Position numbers and translations under genes: made by a program. A DNA stretch of 64,000 nt from Diphasiastrum complanatum (Eukaryota > Streptophyta > Lycopodiopsida > Lycopodiales > Lycopodiaceae): the NCBI GenBank assembly GCA_029204225.1, contig CM055097.1:51909698-51973697 (forward strand), in the 5' to 3' direction. The first letter of the stretch is position 1; each line of letters starts with the position of its first letter. The notes beneath the pieces were generated by a model that was not told the DNA's origin, searched no databases, and was given only the letters and a program-made list of their open reading frames with translations. Below are positions 22,934-34,100 of this stretch, in pieces.

Positions 22934-24560
22934 GACCATGTACTCCTCTATCTAGATGCTCAACACTATCCGTCCAAAGTCATTCCTAAGGAGATCAAGT
23001 CACAAGGACCGTTGGCTCATGTCCAACTAACATCCAAAGTACCAAACACACAAGCATATAGGCCCAAAACCAAAGTATATACTTGGGACGTGTATCTCGA
23101 TGAAGTCTGGGATACAATCGACGATGATATGGTAAGTGAGGCCACAACACCACCCATTCAAAAACCACAAAAACCTTGATTACATAAAAATACCATTATT
23201 GCTACAAAATTAACCGAGCGACAAAAAGAGATGTGTGCGAAGCTTAAACAGCCAATCAAGCCCTTGTCAAAGGGGACAAACAACAAACACTCCGACAAAG
23301 CTTCCACGTCTGATAAAGAATCACCTCAAATGATTCCTAAAGTCCCAGAACATTTTGTAGACCCACCTTTCGATCTTCCAAAGAAGTTCAAAGACTTTAC
23401 ACTGGATGACGTTGTTATCCAGTTACCGCAGCCACATCGGAAACCTACACCAAGTTCCAATTCCTTTGAAGGACCCGCTAAGACAATTCCACTAAACCTT
23501 AAATATCCTAACGAGGACATAGATCGAATAGTTCATGTTGGTGCACATTTGTCATCAACCCAACTTTCTGATCTAGAGATTTTATTACGCAAAAACTGGG
23601 ATGTATTTGCATGGAATTATACCGAGATGAAAGGAATCCCCCCTGAAATAGTAGTACATCGGATTCCTCTAGAAGACAATGCTAAGCCCGTTAGAGTTAA
23701 ACCTTACTACAGTAACCCAGTCTATCATTAGACGATCGACGAAGATATTAAGAAATTGCTAGATATTGGCTTCATTTATGAAGTCCAGCATACTAATTGG
23801 GTATCACCCATTGTGGTTGTCCCCAAGAAAAATGGCAAGCTTCGTATTTGTATTGACCTCAAGAACCTTATTGCAGGTACGAAGAAAGACCATTTTCCCT
23901 TGCCCTTAACAACACAAATATCAGAGGAAATGGCAGGAGCTGAAGCTTTCAGCTTCTTGGATGGGTTCAGCAGCTATTTCCTTGTTCAAATAGCCCCCGA
24001 AGATAAACATAAAATGGCTTTTGCCACAGAGAGCGGCGTTTACGCTTATAACGTTATGCCTTTTGGCTTATGTAACGCCCCCTCAACATTCCAACGGGTC
24101 ATGCAACTGGCCTTTCAAGATCTGTTACATCGGGTCGTGGAGATTTATCTCGACGATCTAGGTGTACATTCTTCCGCTGCTACGCACCTAGACGCCTTGG
24201 AGAAAATCTTCATTCGTTGTCGTAGGTTCGGCATCTCACTAAATCCTGATAAATGCCAAATATGGGTCACCCACGGGGTTGTACTCGGGCAAATAATATC
24301 AAAGGACAGTCTTTCTACCGACCCATCAAAAATCAAGGTTATCGTGAACATGCCCCTACCTGCCACAGTGAAGGAAGTATATGTCTTCCTCGGTCATACC
24401 AACTACTATCGCATCTTTATAATCGACTATGCCGGCAAGGCACGTCTTGTTTATTTAGTTGTGGTAGATCCTCGTTGGACCGAAGAACGAATTAAGGCCT
24501 TTGAGGAGTTTAAGATAGCACTCACAACGGCTCCCATACTCCGCTCGCCAGATTACACAC
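22934..24560 (+). pseudogene. G2 reverse transcriptase (inverted segment)
   Basis: Plus strand. A linker (YTWDVYLDEVWDTIDDD, then FTLDDVVIQLP shared with G1) leads into RT: VFAWNYTEMKGIP, VPKKNGKLRICIDLKN, FLDGFSSYFLVQIAP, MPFGLCNAPSTFQRVMQ and the catalytic box YLDDLGVHS. The connection (FLGHTNYYRIF) and APILRSPDYT follow. One TAG at about 23730 splits it. It stops exactly where RNase H should begin, and that RNase H is on the opposite strand starting at 22933. The first 15 codons of the 22889 ORF are antisense to that RNase H and not part of this gene. Confidence 0.85.
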
Positions 24561-25137
24561 CTGCCAATGTAGAAAAATCAGCATCTACATACAAAATGAG
24601 ATGCAAACTCTAAGAGATATTGATCAAACATGAACCAAAACATAAAATATGTTTGCTGTCCGTACAATTACAGTATCCTACTGTATTTAACATGTGTGAA
24701 ACCGAAAATAGCAATAAATGATCATTCTACACATAGAATTGCAAGATAACACCAAGATAGTGCACCAATGAGTAGTAGAACCCAAAGAGAACCATATATA
24801 ATGATGAAATGAGAGATAGAAGAGAGAAGATGTCTCTCTCCACGAGTTACATCCTTTTATAGAGTTTCCAAAACCTATTTGGCCACTTGGCTTTCCCTCC
24901 AAAATGTAAACCCTACTATTTTTGGGTTTAGGTTCAATGTACCCAAAGGTCAAATTTGAATCTCTCTCAAACTCGACTACCAACTTTCCCACACTTTCCA
25001 AAAGTGTTTATTGAATGTATTTTAAACTAATATAACTTCAAAAAGTTTATCTCTAAGTCTAAAATGAGTTTTGGCCTCTTATTGACAATTTACCAAAATG
25101 TGACTAAACTAGACTAAACTAGTTGAAATCTCTCACA
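24561..25137 (-). repeat. 3' LTR (family A) of the non-autonomous copia
   Basis: Minus orientation, begins TGTGAGAGATTTCAACTAG at 25137. It has an extra 10-bp duplication (ACTAAACTAG) relative to the 5' copy. It ends against G2 RT sequence, short of the full LTR. Confidence 0.85.
24686..24701. promoter_or_regulatory. decayed G-box palindrome
   Basis: TTTAACATGTGTGAAA: the site of the family-A LTR with the central CpG changed to TpG plus one more change. Confidence 0.5.
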
Positions 25138-25879
25138 CTCCCTCTTCAGCTAGTTTTGGCATAGTTTTGACAGTAGAACTTTGATCCAACTTTAGAATGA
25201 TCTCCATCCTAAGTATAGATCTTCTTTCTAAGGTTGTAATGTATCTTTCATAATTGATATAGAGAATAGTGTCCAAATTGGATGCTTCACTATTTCTTAC
25301 ATCAATTTTGCACATCAAGGTATAACTAGAACATGAAGAACCAAATAGAATGTGAATGAAATGATTCCTCCATGTTTCAAACTTTGTATTCTCTGGAAAA
25401 TTACAGAAACCAAACAGTAAATGTGAGTGATGACCATTTTCTTGCTTGTCTCCTCCAACTTTGTCCTTTCTTGATATGTCTTCACCATAAAACTCCATGA
25501 ATGAGCCTCCATCTCCATCTTGCCACAAGATATCATCAACACTTGATGACTTGGCCATGGATGAGTGACATAATGAACCTCCAATAGCTTCATTTCCATC
25601 AGCAAAACCATCCAAGAATGCTAGTACAACTCCAACAATAAGATATTGCAAGACAATGTAGTTAGTTTGTCCATATCTTGACAATTTGCACACATCCACA
25701 TGAAATAGCTCAAACATGAGATAGAACAAGTAAAGTAAACTTGAACAACACTTCCTTGCTGCTCCTTTGACCTTACTTGAGTCTTCAATAAGCTGCAAAA
25801 ACAGATCCATAACATCTTTGCCAAATAGCCTTCCTTTGATGCTCTTGACTAGCTCCAAATTGCCACCTTTCCTTTTGTG
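25133..25879 (-). CDS. ORF3 of the non-autonomous copia
   Basis: In the same frame as ORF2 and separated from it by a single TAA (25880-25882). It runs for about 248 codons to a stop formed at the LTR boundary. It has a hydrophobic stretch (SSLLYLFYLMFELFHVDVC) near its start, a cluster resembling decayed copia RNase H landmarks (KLSRYGQ, GFADGNEA), then a module DGGSFMEFYGED ... CKIDVRNSEAS ... RRSILRMEIIL. That module recurs at 15252-15640 in another element with roughly half the residues identical by eye. It ends KTMPKLAEEGV like an ordinary copia pol C-terminus. RNase H catalytic residues are not in place. Function unknown; the reading frame looks constrained. Confidence 0.55.
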   Translation of the reverse strand, partial: HKRKGGNLELVKSIKGRLFGKDVMDLFLQLIEDSSKVKGAARKCCSSLLYLFYLMFELFHVDVCKLSRYGQTNYIVLQYLIVGVVLAFLDGFADGNEAIGGSLCHSSMAKSSSVDDILWQDGDGGSFMEFYGEDISRKDKVGGDKQENGHHSHLLFGFCNFPENTKFETWRNHFIHILFGSSCSSYTLMCKIDVRNSEASNLDTILYINYERYITTLERRSILRMEIILKLDQSSTVKTMPKLAEEGV

Positions 25880-27070
25880 TTATTGAAGCCCTTTGAGACC
25901 AACCTCTTGATCTTCCTCTTGATCATCAAAGTCATTGAACAAACTTTGTTTTCCAGATCCATTACTTGCTTTTCCAGTATGAAAACCATGAGAACCAATA
26001 TCCACTTGCATACCATCATCTACACAAGAAAATTCTCCAAAACATGTGAATAAAGCAAAGTGAGTCGCTTCCACTTGCTTACCTTTCTCTTGAGCATCAA
26101 AGATATCAAAGATATGAATATCTTCAGACCTGAACCTATAGAAATACTCCCTCTCAAACATATGATCTAGATTCAACAAGATCTCATCAATGCTTGATCT
26201 CGATCTTCCATAAAGGTTAGTGAAAACAATGTCACCAATGTCACCATCATAAATCAAAAGATAGATTCCAAACTTTCCATCCAACATGAAGTAGAGTAGG
26301 TGAAGATGAGTATCAAACCTAATAAATCCAGCCTTCTTGAGTCCATAACTAACCTCAATAAGCTCACCAATGAGATCTCCCTTGCCTTGAAGAAATTGCC
26401 TCTTGATTTGCTCCATGTAGTCTTCTCCAACCAACCTTTTGCCATCTTGATCATGAGTGATCAATTCATTATCATAGAATCCTTTGAGTTGATGAAGAGA
26501 TGTGAGATCCATGCCTTGGATCTTCCCAAGAACCAATCTTCCATTGCTCTTCCCTTCATAAGACTCCCTCTTAATGATTGCATCATAAGAAGTAGAAATC
26601 TCAAAAACATTAGAAGCCATGAAAAAAATGATTAGTACCTTCAACATAAGGATGATTGAAGTACTCTCTTTTCTCAAACAAGAACTTCTACTCAATGTTT
26701 TAGGTAATGACTCATATGATAATGATTCTTCCTCACTATCATTCACAATGACATCATTCAAAGTACATCCTACTTTGAACTCTTCACATACTTCTCTTCT
26801 TCTTGACTTGTGACTATCTCCCTCACTAAGTCTCTCGATAGAACCATTTGATCTACTCTCTTTATGAAGACATGTGACTCCACTTGCTGCAAAAATGACT
26901 TTCTTGGACTCATCACAAAAGAATGTAGAAGAACCACCTCCTTCATGAATGCACCTAGCAACATCTTTTTCCATATGATCAAAGAAATCATTAGCAACAA
27001 TCTTTTCCAAGGAAGAACCTTCACCTCCATTGATGAAGTTAGCTCTTTCCTTACCTTTTGCATGCTTCAC
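25880..27070 (-). CDS. ORF2 of the non-autonomous copia, eroded RT
   Basis: 396 codons without a stop, entered by a -1 frame change from ORF1: ORF1's TGA at 27067-27069 overlaps the GTG at 27068-27070 and no ATG lies at the junction. The N-terminal third is Ser/Glu/Lys-rich with a weak echo of integrase. Residues ~215-300 resemble the copia RT palm: GEDYMEQ, VSYGLKKAG, then LLIYDGDIGDIVF, where active elements have LLIYVDDIIL, so the catalytic aspartate pair is lost. After this comes EKGKQVEATHFALF, which in the intact copia precedes RT, so segments have changed order. An uninterrupted frame of this length in decayed pol is unusual. It could be a recently dead polyprotein or one kept for another role. 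Confidence 0.55.
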   Translation of the reverse strand: MKHAKGKERANFINGGEGSSLEKIVANDFFDHMEKDVARCIHEGGGSSTFFCDESKKVIFAASGVTCLHKESRSNGSIERLSEGDSHKSRRREVCEEFKVGCTLNDVIVNDSEEESLSYESLPKTLSRSSCLRKESTSIILMLKVLIIFFMASNVFEISTSYDAIIKRESYEGKSNGRLVLGKIQGMDLTSLHQLKGFYDNELITHDQDGKRLVGEDYMEQIKRQFLQGKGDLIGELIEVSYGLKKAGFIRFDTHLHLLYFMLDGKFGIYLLIYDGDIGDIVFTNLYGRSRSSIDEILLNLDHMFEREYFYRFRSEDIHIFDIFDAQEKGKQVEATHFALFTCFGEFSCVDDGMQVDIGSHGFHTGKASNGSGKQSLFNDFDDQEEDQEVGLKGLQ

Positions 27071-28164
27071 TTGCCATGAAGAACCATTGAAACACCATCA
27101 TTATCCTCAAGACTAGCCAAGTTAGCATAAAGATGAACATCTCCAAGAAGCATATTAGATCTTGACCTAGACCTAGCATAAGGAAGCTTGTTAGACTTTG
27201 CATAAGATCCACCAATCTTTTTGATGCTAAAAGGTAGCTTTGGAAAGTTGAGACCAATCTCCTTTTCCATTCCATCCTTTTTGTTAGCCATAACAAAAGC
27301 ATCAAGCTTGAAAAGTCTACCTTGTCTATTGCCCCTAGCAACCAAGATTTCTTCCTTTGTAATGAAACAAGCATCACCACCAAACTTTACCATGTATCCT
27401 TTCTCTATCATTTGACCAACACTTATCAAATTCTTTGAAAGTGAAGGAATGTAAAGAACACCATCAAGTCTTGCTTTCCTATTAGTAGAGAGACAAATAG
27501 GAATTGAATTTCCACAATAAAAGCATTTCAACTTAGAATTATCTTTCCTTATGCCAAAACAAGAAGTCTCACCTTGATCTTGCCCTTTAGACCACTTGCC
27601 TTTGCCTTTGCCCTTGAACTTTCCTTTGATGTACATAGCATCCTCTTCATAATGAGATGTCGATGTAGATCCACCTCCTCTTGATTGAAGCCTATAATCC
27701 TCATTCACCAAGATCTCTTGCAAATCCACAATACTTGGCAAAGTCTTTTGAATAGCAAAACTTTGAACAAGATTAGCATGATCATCCAACAAGCCATTAA
27801 GTATAACTTGAACAAGTTCTACCTCCTTAATGCTTTCATCAATACATGCTAACTCATCATTGAATGCCTTAACCCTCAAAACAAAAGCATGAGTACTCTC
27901 TTCCTTCTTTTGCAAACTTTGAAAGATTTGCCTCCTAAGAGTAAGCACTCTTGATGTAGACTTGGATTCATAAAGCTTCTTCAAAGCTTCCCAAGCCTCC
28001 AAAGATGATGTGCACTTATCAGCTTCCTTGAGAAGTTCATTGGTAACATTCATCTTAATCATGTGTAGAGCGTTCTTTGCTCTCTTGTCATACCTCACTT
28101 GATCTTGAGGTGCTTGAGGTCTCTCCTCCACACCTGCAACAATAAATCCACCACTTGTAGCCAT
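27067..28164 (-). CDS. ORF1 of the non-autonomous copia: gag with deleted knuckle and protease
   Basis: 365 codons from a true ATG at 28164. The UBN2-type gag (KNALHMIKMNVTNELLKEA ... KSTSRVLTLRRQIF) is close to the intact copia gag. After a Gly/Lys-rich linker the zinc knuckle starts (CFYCG) but jumps in frame to a segment equivalent to the end of protease and the pre-integrase region (NSIPICLSTNRKARLDGVLY ... GRLFKLDAFVM). The second half of the knuckle and the DSGA protease site are missing. The tail retains only a faint integrase start (ARSRSRSN). It ends in TGA, with ORF2 in the -1 frame. It could make particles if protease comes from a relative. A similar deletion occurs in copia C3. 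Confidence 0.7.
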   Translation of the reverse strand: MATSGGFIVAGVEERPQAPQDQVRYDKRAKNALHMIKMNVTNELLKEADKCTSSLEAWEALKKLYESKSTSRVLTLRRQIFQSLQKKEESTHAFVLRVKAFNDELACIDESIKEVELVQVILNGLLDDHANLVQSFAIQKTLPSIVDLQEILVNEDYRLQSRGGGSTSTSHYEEDAMYIKGKFKGKGKGKWSKGQDQGETSCFGIRKDNSKLKCFYCGNSIPICLSTNRKARLDGVLYIPSLSKNLISVGQMIEKGYMVKFGGDACFITKEEILVARGNRQGRLFKLDAFVMANKKDGMEKEIGLNFPKLPFSIKKIGGSYAKSNKLPYARSRSRSNMLLGDVHLYANLASLEDNDGVSMVLHGK

Positions 28165-28753
28165 GTTGAAGTGACCTGAACTTCTCTTTCAACCTGTTCC
28201 AATGCACAAAGCACTCTCTTGAATGTCAAAAAATGAACTCAAGAAGAAATCACAAAGATATGGAACCTCTCAAATCTCTTCTAGCACTTCTAACTAGAAA
28301 ATCAACACATAGAATATTGAAATCTTGATCAACCTATGATCTATCCTCAATCTAATGATTCTTGCCACTTCCTAAGATTGAAATACACTCAAATGAATTT
28401 CAGTAACCTCAAAAACTAGAGATCCAATCAAAATTAGGGTTTTGACAAAATCACAAAAAATTGAATATCTCAAATTCTACATGCAATTTCTAGAAACTTG
28501 ATATATCTTCTTGTAGACTCTAATGAGACCTTCCTAATGCACCAAAAATCATGTAAATCCAGTAAGCCAAGTGTGAAATTGGAATTGATCAAGTATATAA
28601 CCCTATATTGAGTTTTGACCTACAAAAGATCAATTCTACACATGCAAAAATGCTAAATTTTGAGTAGAAATCAATCTAGCATGCTCTAACATTGGTAACT
28701 CCTCCAAATCCTTGCTAAATATGGCTGTTCCTTTCATAACCTGAAAAACAAGA

Positions 28754-28765
28754 GCTCTGATACCA
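28754..28765 (-). promoter_or_regulatory. copia primer-binding site (tRNA-Met)
   Basis: Minus strand reads TGGTATCAGAGC, the initiator tRNA-Met complement typical of plant copia, directly after the LTR end CTTCACA. Confidence 0.9.
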
Positions 28766-29409
28766 TGTGAAGGAGTTCAGATCATTCAAGATCCAATCCA
28801 AGTCCCAAATCTTTGGTTACAATAAGGAGCAAACCACCAATCCTGCCAATGTAGAAAAATCAGCATCTACATACAAAATGAGATGCAAACTCTAAGAGAT
28901 ATTGATCAAACATGAGCCAAAATATAAAATATGTTTTCTGTCCGTACAATTACAGTACCCTATTGTATTTCACATGTGTGAAACCAAAAATAGCAATAAA
29001 TGATCATTCTACACATAGAATTGCAAGATAACACCAAGATAGTGCACCAATGAGTATTAGAACCCAAAGAGAACCGTGTATAATGATGAAATGAGAGATA
29101 GAAGAGAGAAGATGTCTCTCTCCATGAGTTACATCCTTTTATAAAGTTTCCAAAACCTATTTGGCCACTTGGCTTTCCCTCCAAAATGTAAACCCTACTA
29201 TTTTTGGGTCTAGATTCAATGTACCCAAAGTTCAAATTTGAATCTCTCTCAAACTCGACTACCAACTTTCCCACACTTTCCAAAAGTGTTTACTGAATGT
29301 ATTTTAAACTAATATAACTTCAAAAAGTTTATCTCTAAGTCTAAAATGAGTTTTGGCCTCTTATTGACAATTCACCAAAATGTGACTAAACTAGTTGAAA
29401 TCTCTCACA
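28766..29409 (-). repeat. 5' LTR (family A) of the non-autonomous copia
   Basis: Full-length LTR of 644 bp from TGTGAGAGATTT (29409) to CTTCACA (28766), adjoining the primer site. TATA-like TATAAAAGG near 29135-29143 (minus). Confidence 0.8.
28968..28983. promoter_or_regulatory. G-box-type palindrome, CpG lost
   Basis: TTTCACATGTGTGAAA: one C-to-T change from the perfect palindrome at 16645-16660. Confidence 0.6.
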
Positions 29410-30479
29410 TCAATGTCCGTAGAAGATGGAAGAATATCCACATCTTTTGCAGTCGTTTTGATATGACATCGATTTGAATCTGCACAGTCCACGGTAGCTA
29501 GTGCATGACCCTAATTGATTATGTCCGTGGTTTGTGTATAGTGTCCTTTTGGTTGGATCGGGACACTATCTGATTCGTCATATGTTGTAGATGACCAATC
29601 ATCGTATACCTTGGCAGGCTTGACATGGCCATTTGAGTCAACCGTGACTCGTTTATCGTGGTTGCCAAAGGTAATTTTGCTGTTCTTCCAGTCTTGGACG
29701 AAACCTGCAATCTGGAGCCAGGGTGTACCAAGAAGGAGTTTATACGTATTGGCATCTTCTGGTAAGTCTAAGATGACACAGTTGATGATAAACTTGACCC
29801 CTGCTATTCAAACTTTTATATTTGATAAATGATCAGTAGGGTCGGTAACTTGTTGATCAGCCATACAAAGTTTATATCGTGGTTGATCGAGGGTATTGAA
29901 GCCCCATGACTTTGCCAATGACAAAGCCATTATATTGACATCTGATATGCTATCGAGGATAGCGGATACTGCGGGATAATCTTTATAGGACGAGTAGTGT
30001 GATGCTATTCCCCTTTTCAACACCTATATTCATCAGATTCATAGGAATCTAAGGAATTTCAAGAATCGCTTCTGGTTTGCGCTGTTCATCAGGAATAGGA
30101 GGCAGCTGAAAACTACGATGGATATAACGTTGAAGTCCGGTAAAAGATTTGATAGCACTATGGAATGGCATGGTGAGTTGAGCTTGCAGGAGGTCAGAAA
30201 ATACTTCAAGTCCCTGGAGGGATTGCTCCTTTTCGGGGATATGAGCTGATAACGGATTGTTCGTATGTTTTTCCTCTCGCAAAAATTCGTCTCGAAATTC
30301 GTTGTATTGTCTTTGTTCCACTTTTGAGTCTGGGTAATCTTTTGGTGCTGTGGAGCCGTCAAATGGCTTCCATGTGGGTCAGCTGATTGTCCATTGTTTT
30401 GCTACTGTTCATATTGTTGGCGTTGTGCTCTAGTAAGAACTCTAACAGGTTCAGATGTGATATGACGTGATGGAAGGAT
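29410..30479 (-). pseudogene. G2 gag end and protease
   Basis: Minus strand continuation of the G2 gag across the young copia insertion. 30362-30040 is a gag-protease linker. 30023-29808 holds the retropepsin start (AILDSISDVNIMALSLAKSWG, with the catalytic-loop Gly replaced), and 29755-29519 holds the protease end, including LLGTPWLQ. Stops and frameshifts interrupt it. It ends exactly at the LTR terminus of the non-autonomous copia (29409), and the next part of pol (RT) is found inverted at 22934-24560. Confidence 0.75.
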
Positions 30480-31134
30480 TGTGAAAAATACAGATCCTAA
30501 GTGGATCTAAACTCCAAGATCATTGGCTTGAATGCTTGCACTCCAAACTACATAAACTAGGAATTGGCAACACATTCTATGCTACCTAGAATGCAAAGAA
30601 CTTGATCAAAAAACATTTATCACAAATGGAAACTTCCATAAACATCAAGTGCGGCCCAAAATAGCATTATACAGTCCATAATACATCAGCCTATCACTTT
30701 TGGAAAGCACCTAAGATCATACACAATAGCTTGAAGACAATACACACAACAATGCTCTCAATGGAGGAAGAAACAATGACAATGATCTATTGATCTCAAT
30801 GAAGCATACAAAAGGTTTCTCCAACCTGTTCTCCACGACTTCCCTACTATTTATGGATGAGGAAGATGACTCTCTCTCCTCTCTCTAGAAGGTACTTGAC
30901 CCTAGATATTCCCTATATAGGAAAAATAGCTAAAAATGGCTTATATGACCAAAATACATCAAAATGGTCTCATTTTGAAGGGTATGAAGTTTGACACTTC
31001 ATCATACTGAAAAAATACAGTAAATAAAAACATTGTGGCCTGGTTCACACGTGTGAAACTCCAGAACCAAAACTATTTACAATTTTAGCCAATTTAGGCC
31101 TCAAACTAGCTAGGAAATGTTGACAATTTTCACA
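30480..31134 (-). repeat. 3' LTR of the young copia
   Basis: 655 bp, TGTGAAAATTGTC... to ...TATTTTTCACA on the minus strand. TATA-like CTATATAG at 30913-30920. Confidence 0.95.
31044..31057. promoter_or_regulatory. G-box palindrome in young copia LTR
   Basis: TTCACACGTGTGAA, perfect 14-bp palindrome, about 130 bp upstream of the LTR TATA box. Confidence 0.7.
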
Positions 31135-34100
31135 CTCCCTCTTCAACAATGGATGCTAGTTTCAACATAGTCTTTGAGCACATTCCAAGATTAGATCTAT
31201 GCATTAAATATAGGCCCTTTCCCAATGGTTTGGTGAAGATATCAGCCACACACTCCTTTGAAGAGACATGTTGAAGCTCCACCTCTTTGGCAATGACTTG
31301 ATCTCTCACAAAATGGTGAGCAATCTCAATGTGCTTGCTCCTTGCATGAAAAACAGGATTGCTTGCCAAGCTTTGGGCTGAAAGGTTATCACAAAGTATG
31401 ATTGGAGTCTTCTCTGGTTCCAGCAAGTGAAGATCCAATAACATCCTCTTGATCCAAAGAATCTCCTTGGTGCATGTTGTTAATGCCTTGTACTCGGCTT
31501 CGGTGGAAGATAGAGAGATAGTTGGTTGCTTCTTTGATAGCCATGAGACCACTCCATCTCCAAGATAGATTGCAAAGGCACTTGTTGACTTCCTATCCAT
31601 TTGATCACCTGCAAAATCTGAATCTGAAAATCCACAAAGGTTAGGTGTAGTACCTCCATACAAGATGCCAAAATCTCTAGATCCCGAGATGTATCTAAGT
31701 ACTCTCTTTCCTAGCTTCCAATGAGCCTCACTAGGATCTTGCATAAATTGACTTAGTTTACCAACCACAAAGCTTAGATCAGGTCTTGTGATGGTTAACC
31801 ATATAAGAGATCCTATTAGCTTTCTATAGAGAGTAATGTCCTTGAAGGATCTTTCATTACTTCTTGTAGTTAGCTTTACATTTGATTCCATAGGAGTAGA
31901 AACAACTTTACAATCTTCCATATGAAACCTTTTTAGAATAGAGTTAACATACTTTTCTTGACATATGAATGTAGATTTAGAAGTTCTAATAATCTCTATT
32001 CCTAAGATATAATGAAGTTTACCAAGATCTTGAATTTCAAACTCTCTTTTGAGTGCCATCTTGATTTCATCTATATCTAGATTGTTACCACCACTTAAGA
32101 TAATGTCATCAACATAGATCAAAAGTAAAGTGATATCATTTTCATTCAATCTAAAGTAGAGAGAATGATCATACTCACTCATAACAAAGTTTTGAGAAAG
32201 TAAGAAGGAATTGAGCTTAGCATACCAACTCCTTGGTGCTTGCTTTAGCCCATACAAACTCTTTTGGAGATAGCACACATGATTAGGCTCATCATGTGAA
32301 ACATAGCCCTCGGGTTGCTCCATGTAAATATCTTCTTCAAGATCACCATTCAAGAAGGCATTAGTAACATCCATTTGCCACATATCCCAATCATAAAGAG
32401 TTGCAAGAGAGATTAGGATTCGAATAGTTACCATCTTTGCCACGGGTGCAAAGGTCTCATCATAGTCAATACCATATTCTTGAGCATACCCCTTTGCCAC
32501 CAACCTTGCCTTGTACTTGTTGATTGATCCATCTTGATTTGTCTTGATCTTGAAGATCCACTTACAACCAATTGCCTTCTTGTCCTTTGGAAGCTTTACC
32601 AACCTCCATGTGTTGCTTTTGATGAGTGCTTGATGCTCATGATCCATGGCTTGGATCCATTCCTTCTTTTGAATTGCTTCACCTACACAAGTTGGTTCAT
32701 CAAAAGAGGTAAGAAAAGCAAAGTTAGAGTTGTCCACCACTTGCTTTCCTTTTTCATCATAGGTTAGCCTTGATGGCTTAGCCCTTTGCCTTTGAGTCTT
32801 CCTTGAAGTTTGCTTTGGAGTGGCATCTCCATCTTCATCCAAGACATCTTGCACATCATGATGATTAGTAGGCACATCAACATCAACATCAACAACATTG
32901 GAAACATTCTCTTCATGAAAGATGACATCCCTACTTATGACAACTTTCTTTGTAGAAGGAATGTACACTTTGTAAGCCTTGCTTACTTCACTATAGCCAA
33001 CAAACACACCCTTCTTTGATGAAGGATCTTCTTTAGTTCTATCATCAAGTGTGATATTGACAAAACATGTACATCCAAAGATCCTACAATGCTTGACACT
33101 CGGCCTTCTACCATAAAGAACCTCATGAGGAGTTTTACCATCCAAGGAAGCACTTGTCCATCTATTACATAGATAGTTAGCACATGCTAAAGCTTCCCCC
33201 CAAAAAGACTTAGCAAGATTAGCATGTAGTCTCATTGCCTTGGCACATTCACAAAGGGTTCTATTCTTCCTCTCGGCCACTCCATTCTGTTGTGGAGTCC
33301 TAGGACTAGACATCTCCCTCTTAATCCCATGTGCTATACAAAAGTCTTTGAACCTATTTGAGGTGTATTCCCCTCCATTATCAGATCTTAAGCATTTGAT
33401 CTTTGTATTGAATTGGTTTTCCATTTCATTCTTGAACTTGACAAATGCAGCAAACACTTCATCCTTACTTTTAAGAAGATAGATCCAAGTATACCTACTA
33501 AAGTCATCAATGAAAGTTGCATACATCTTTGCCCCACCATTGCTAGTTGTACTAGAAGAATGAATATCAGAATGCACAAGTTGAAAAGCTTCTTTAGATC
33601 TAGAAGTAGATCTAGAATAAGCAAGTCTATGAGATTTGGACAAGGCACAATGTTCACAAACACTATTGTTTGCAACAAGACTTTTAGGGAGACCAAGAAC
33701 AAGCTCTTTCTTTGCCATTACCTCCAAAGATTTGAAGTTGGGATGGCCCAACCTCTTGTGCCAAACTTCTTGGTTTGTCAATTGCTCCCTAGCCATACAT
33801 CCTTCATGATTAGAGATCACACATGCATCAAGCTTGAAAAGTTTACCATGCCTCCTACCTTGAGCAATCAAGGATCCACATTTACTTATCAAACATGCAT
33901 CTCCAATGAACTCCACATCAAGTCCTTTGTCAATCATTTGACTTACACTAAGCAAATTCTTAGTGATTGAAGGAATGTACAAAACATTTTCAAGATTTGC
34001 TTTCCTATTTGTTGAAAGGGAAATAGGAATAGTGCCTATGCCTTTGATGTCACATTGACCATCATTTGTAGTGTAGATGATGTTACCTTCTCCCTCATAA

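Larger units (their letters stand above)
24561..29409 (-). mobile_element. non-autonomous copia element with rearranged polyprotein
   Basis: A 4.85-kb minus-strand element. It has 5' LTR 28766-29409, tRNA-Met primer site 28754-28765, a non-coding leader to 28165, an ORF1 with gag, ORF2 and ORF3, a polypurine tract (25138-25150), and a 3' LTR 24561-25137 that lacks about 70 bp of its end. The LTRs are very similar over their shared length, so insertion is fairly recent. Compared with the intact copia at 30480-37953 it lacks the protease active site, the integrase triad and the RT YVDD box, yet the frame is almost open: one frame change between ORF1 and ORF2 and one TAA between ORF2 and ORF3. 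It lies inside G2 at the RT/RNase H boundary. No target duplication is visible, as expected if an end was lost. Confidence 0.75.
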
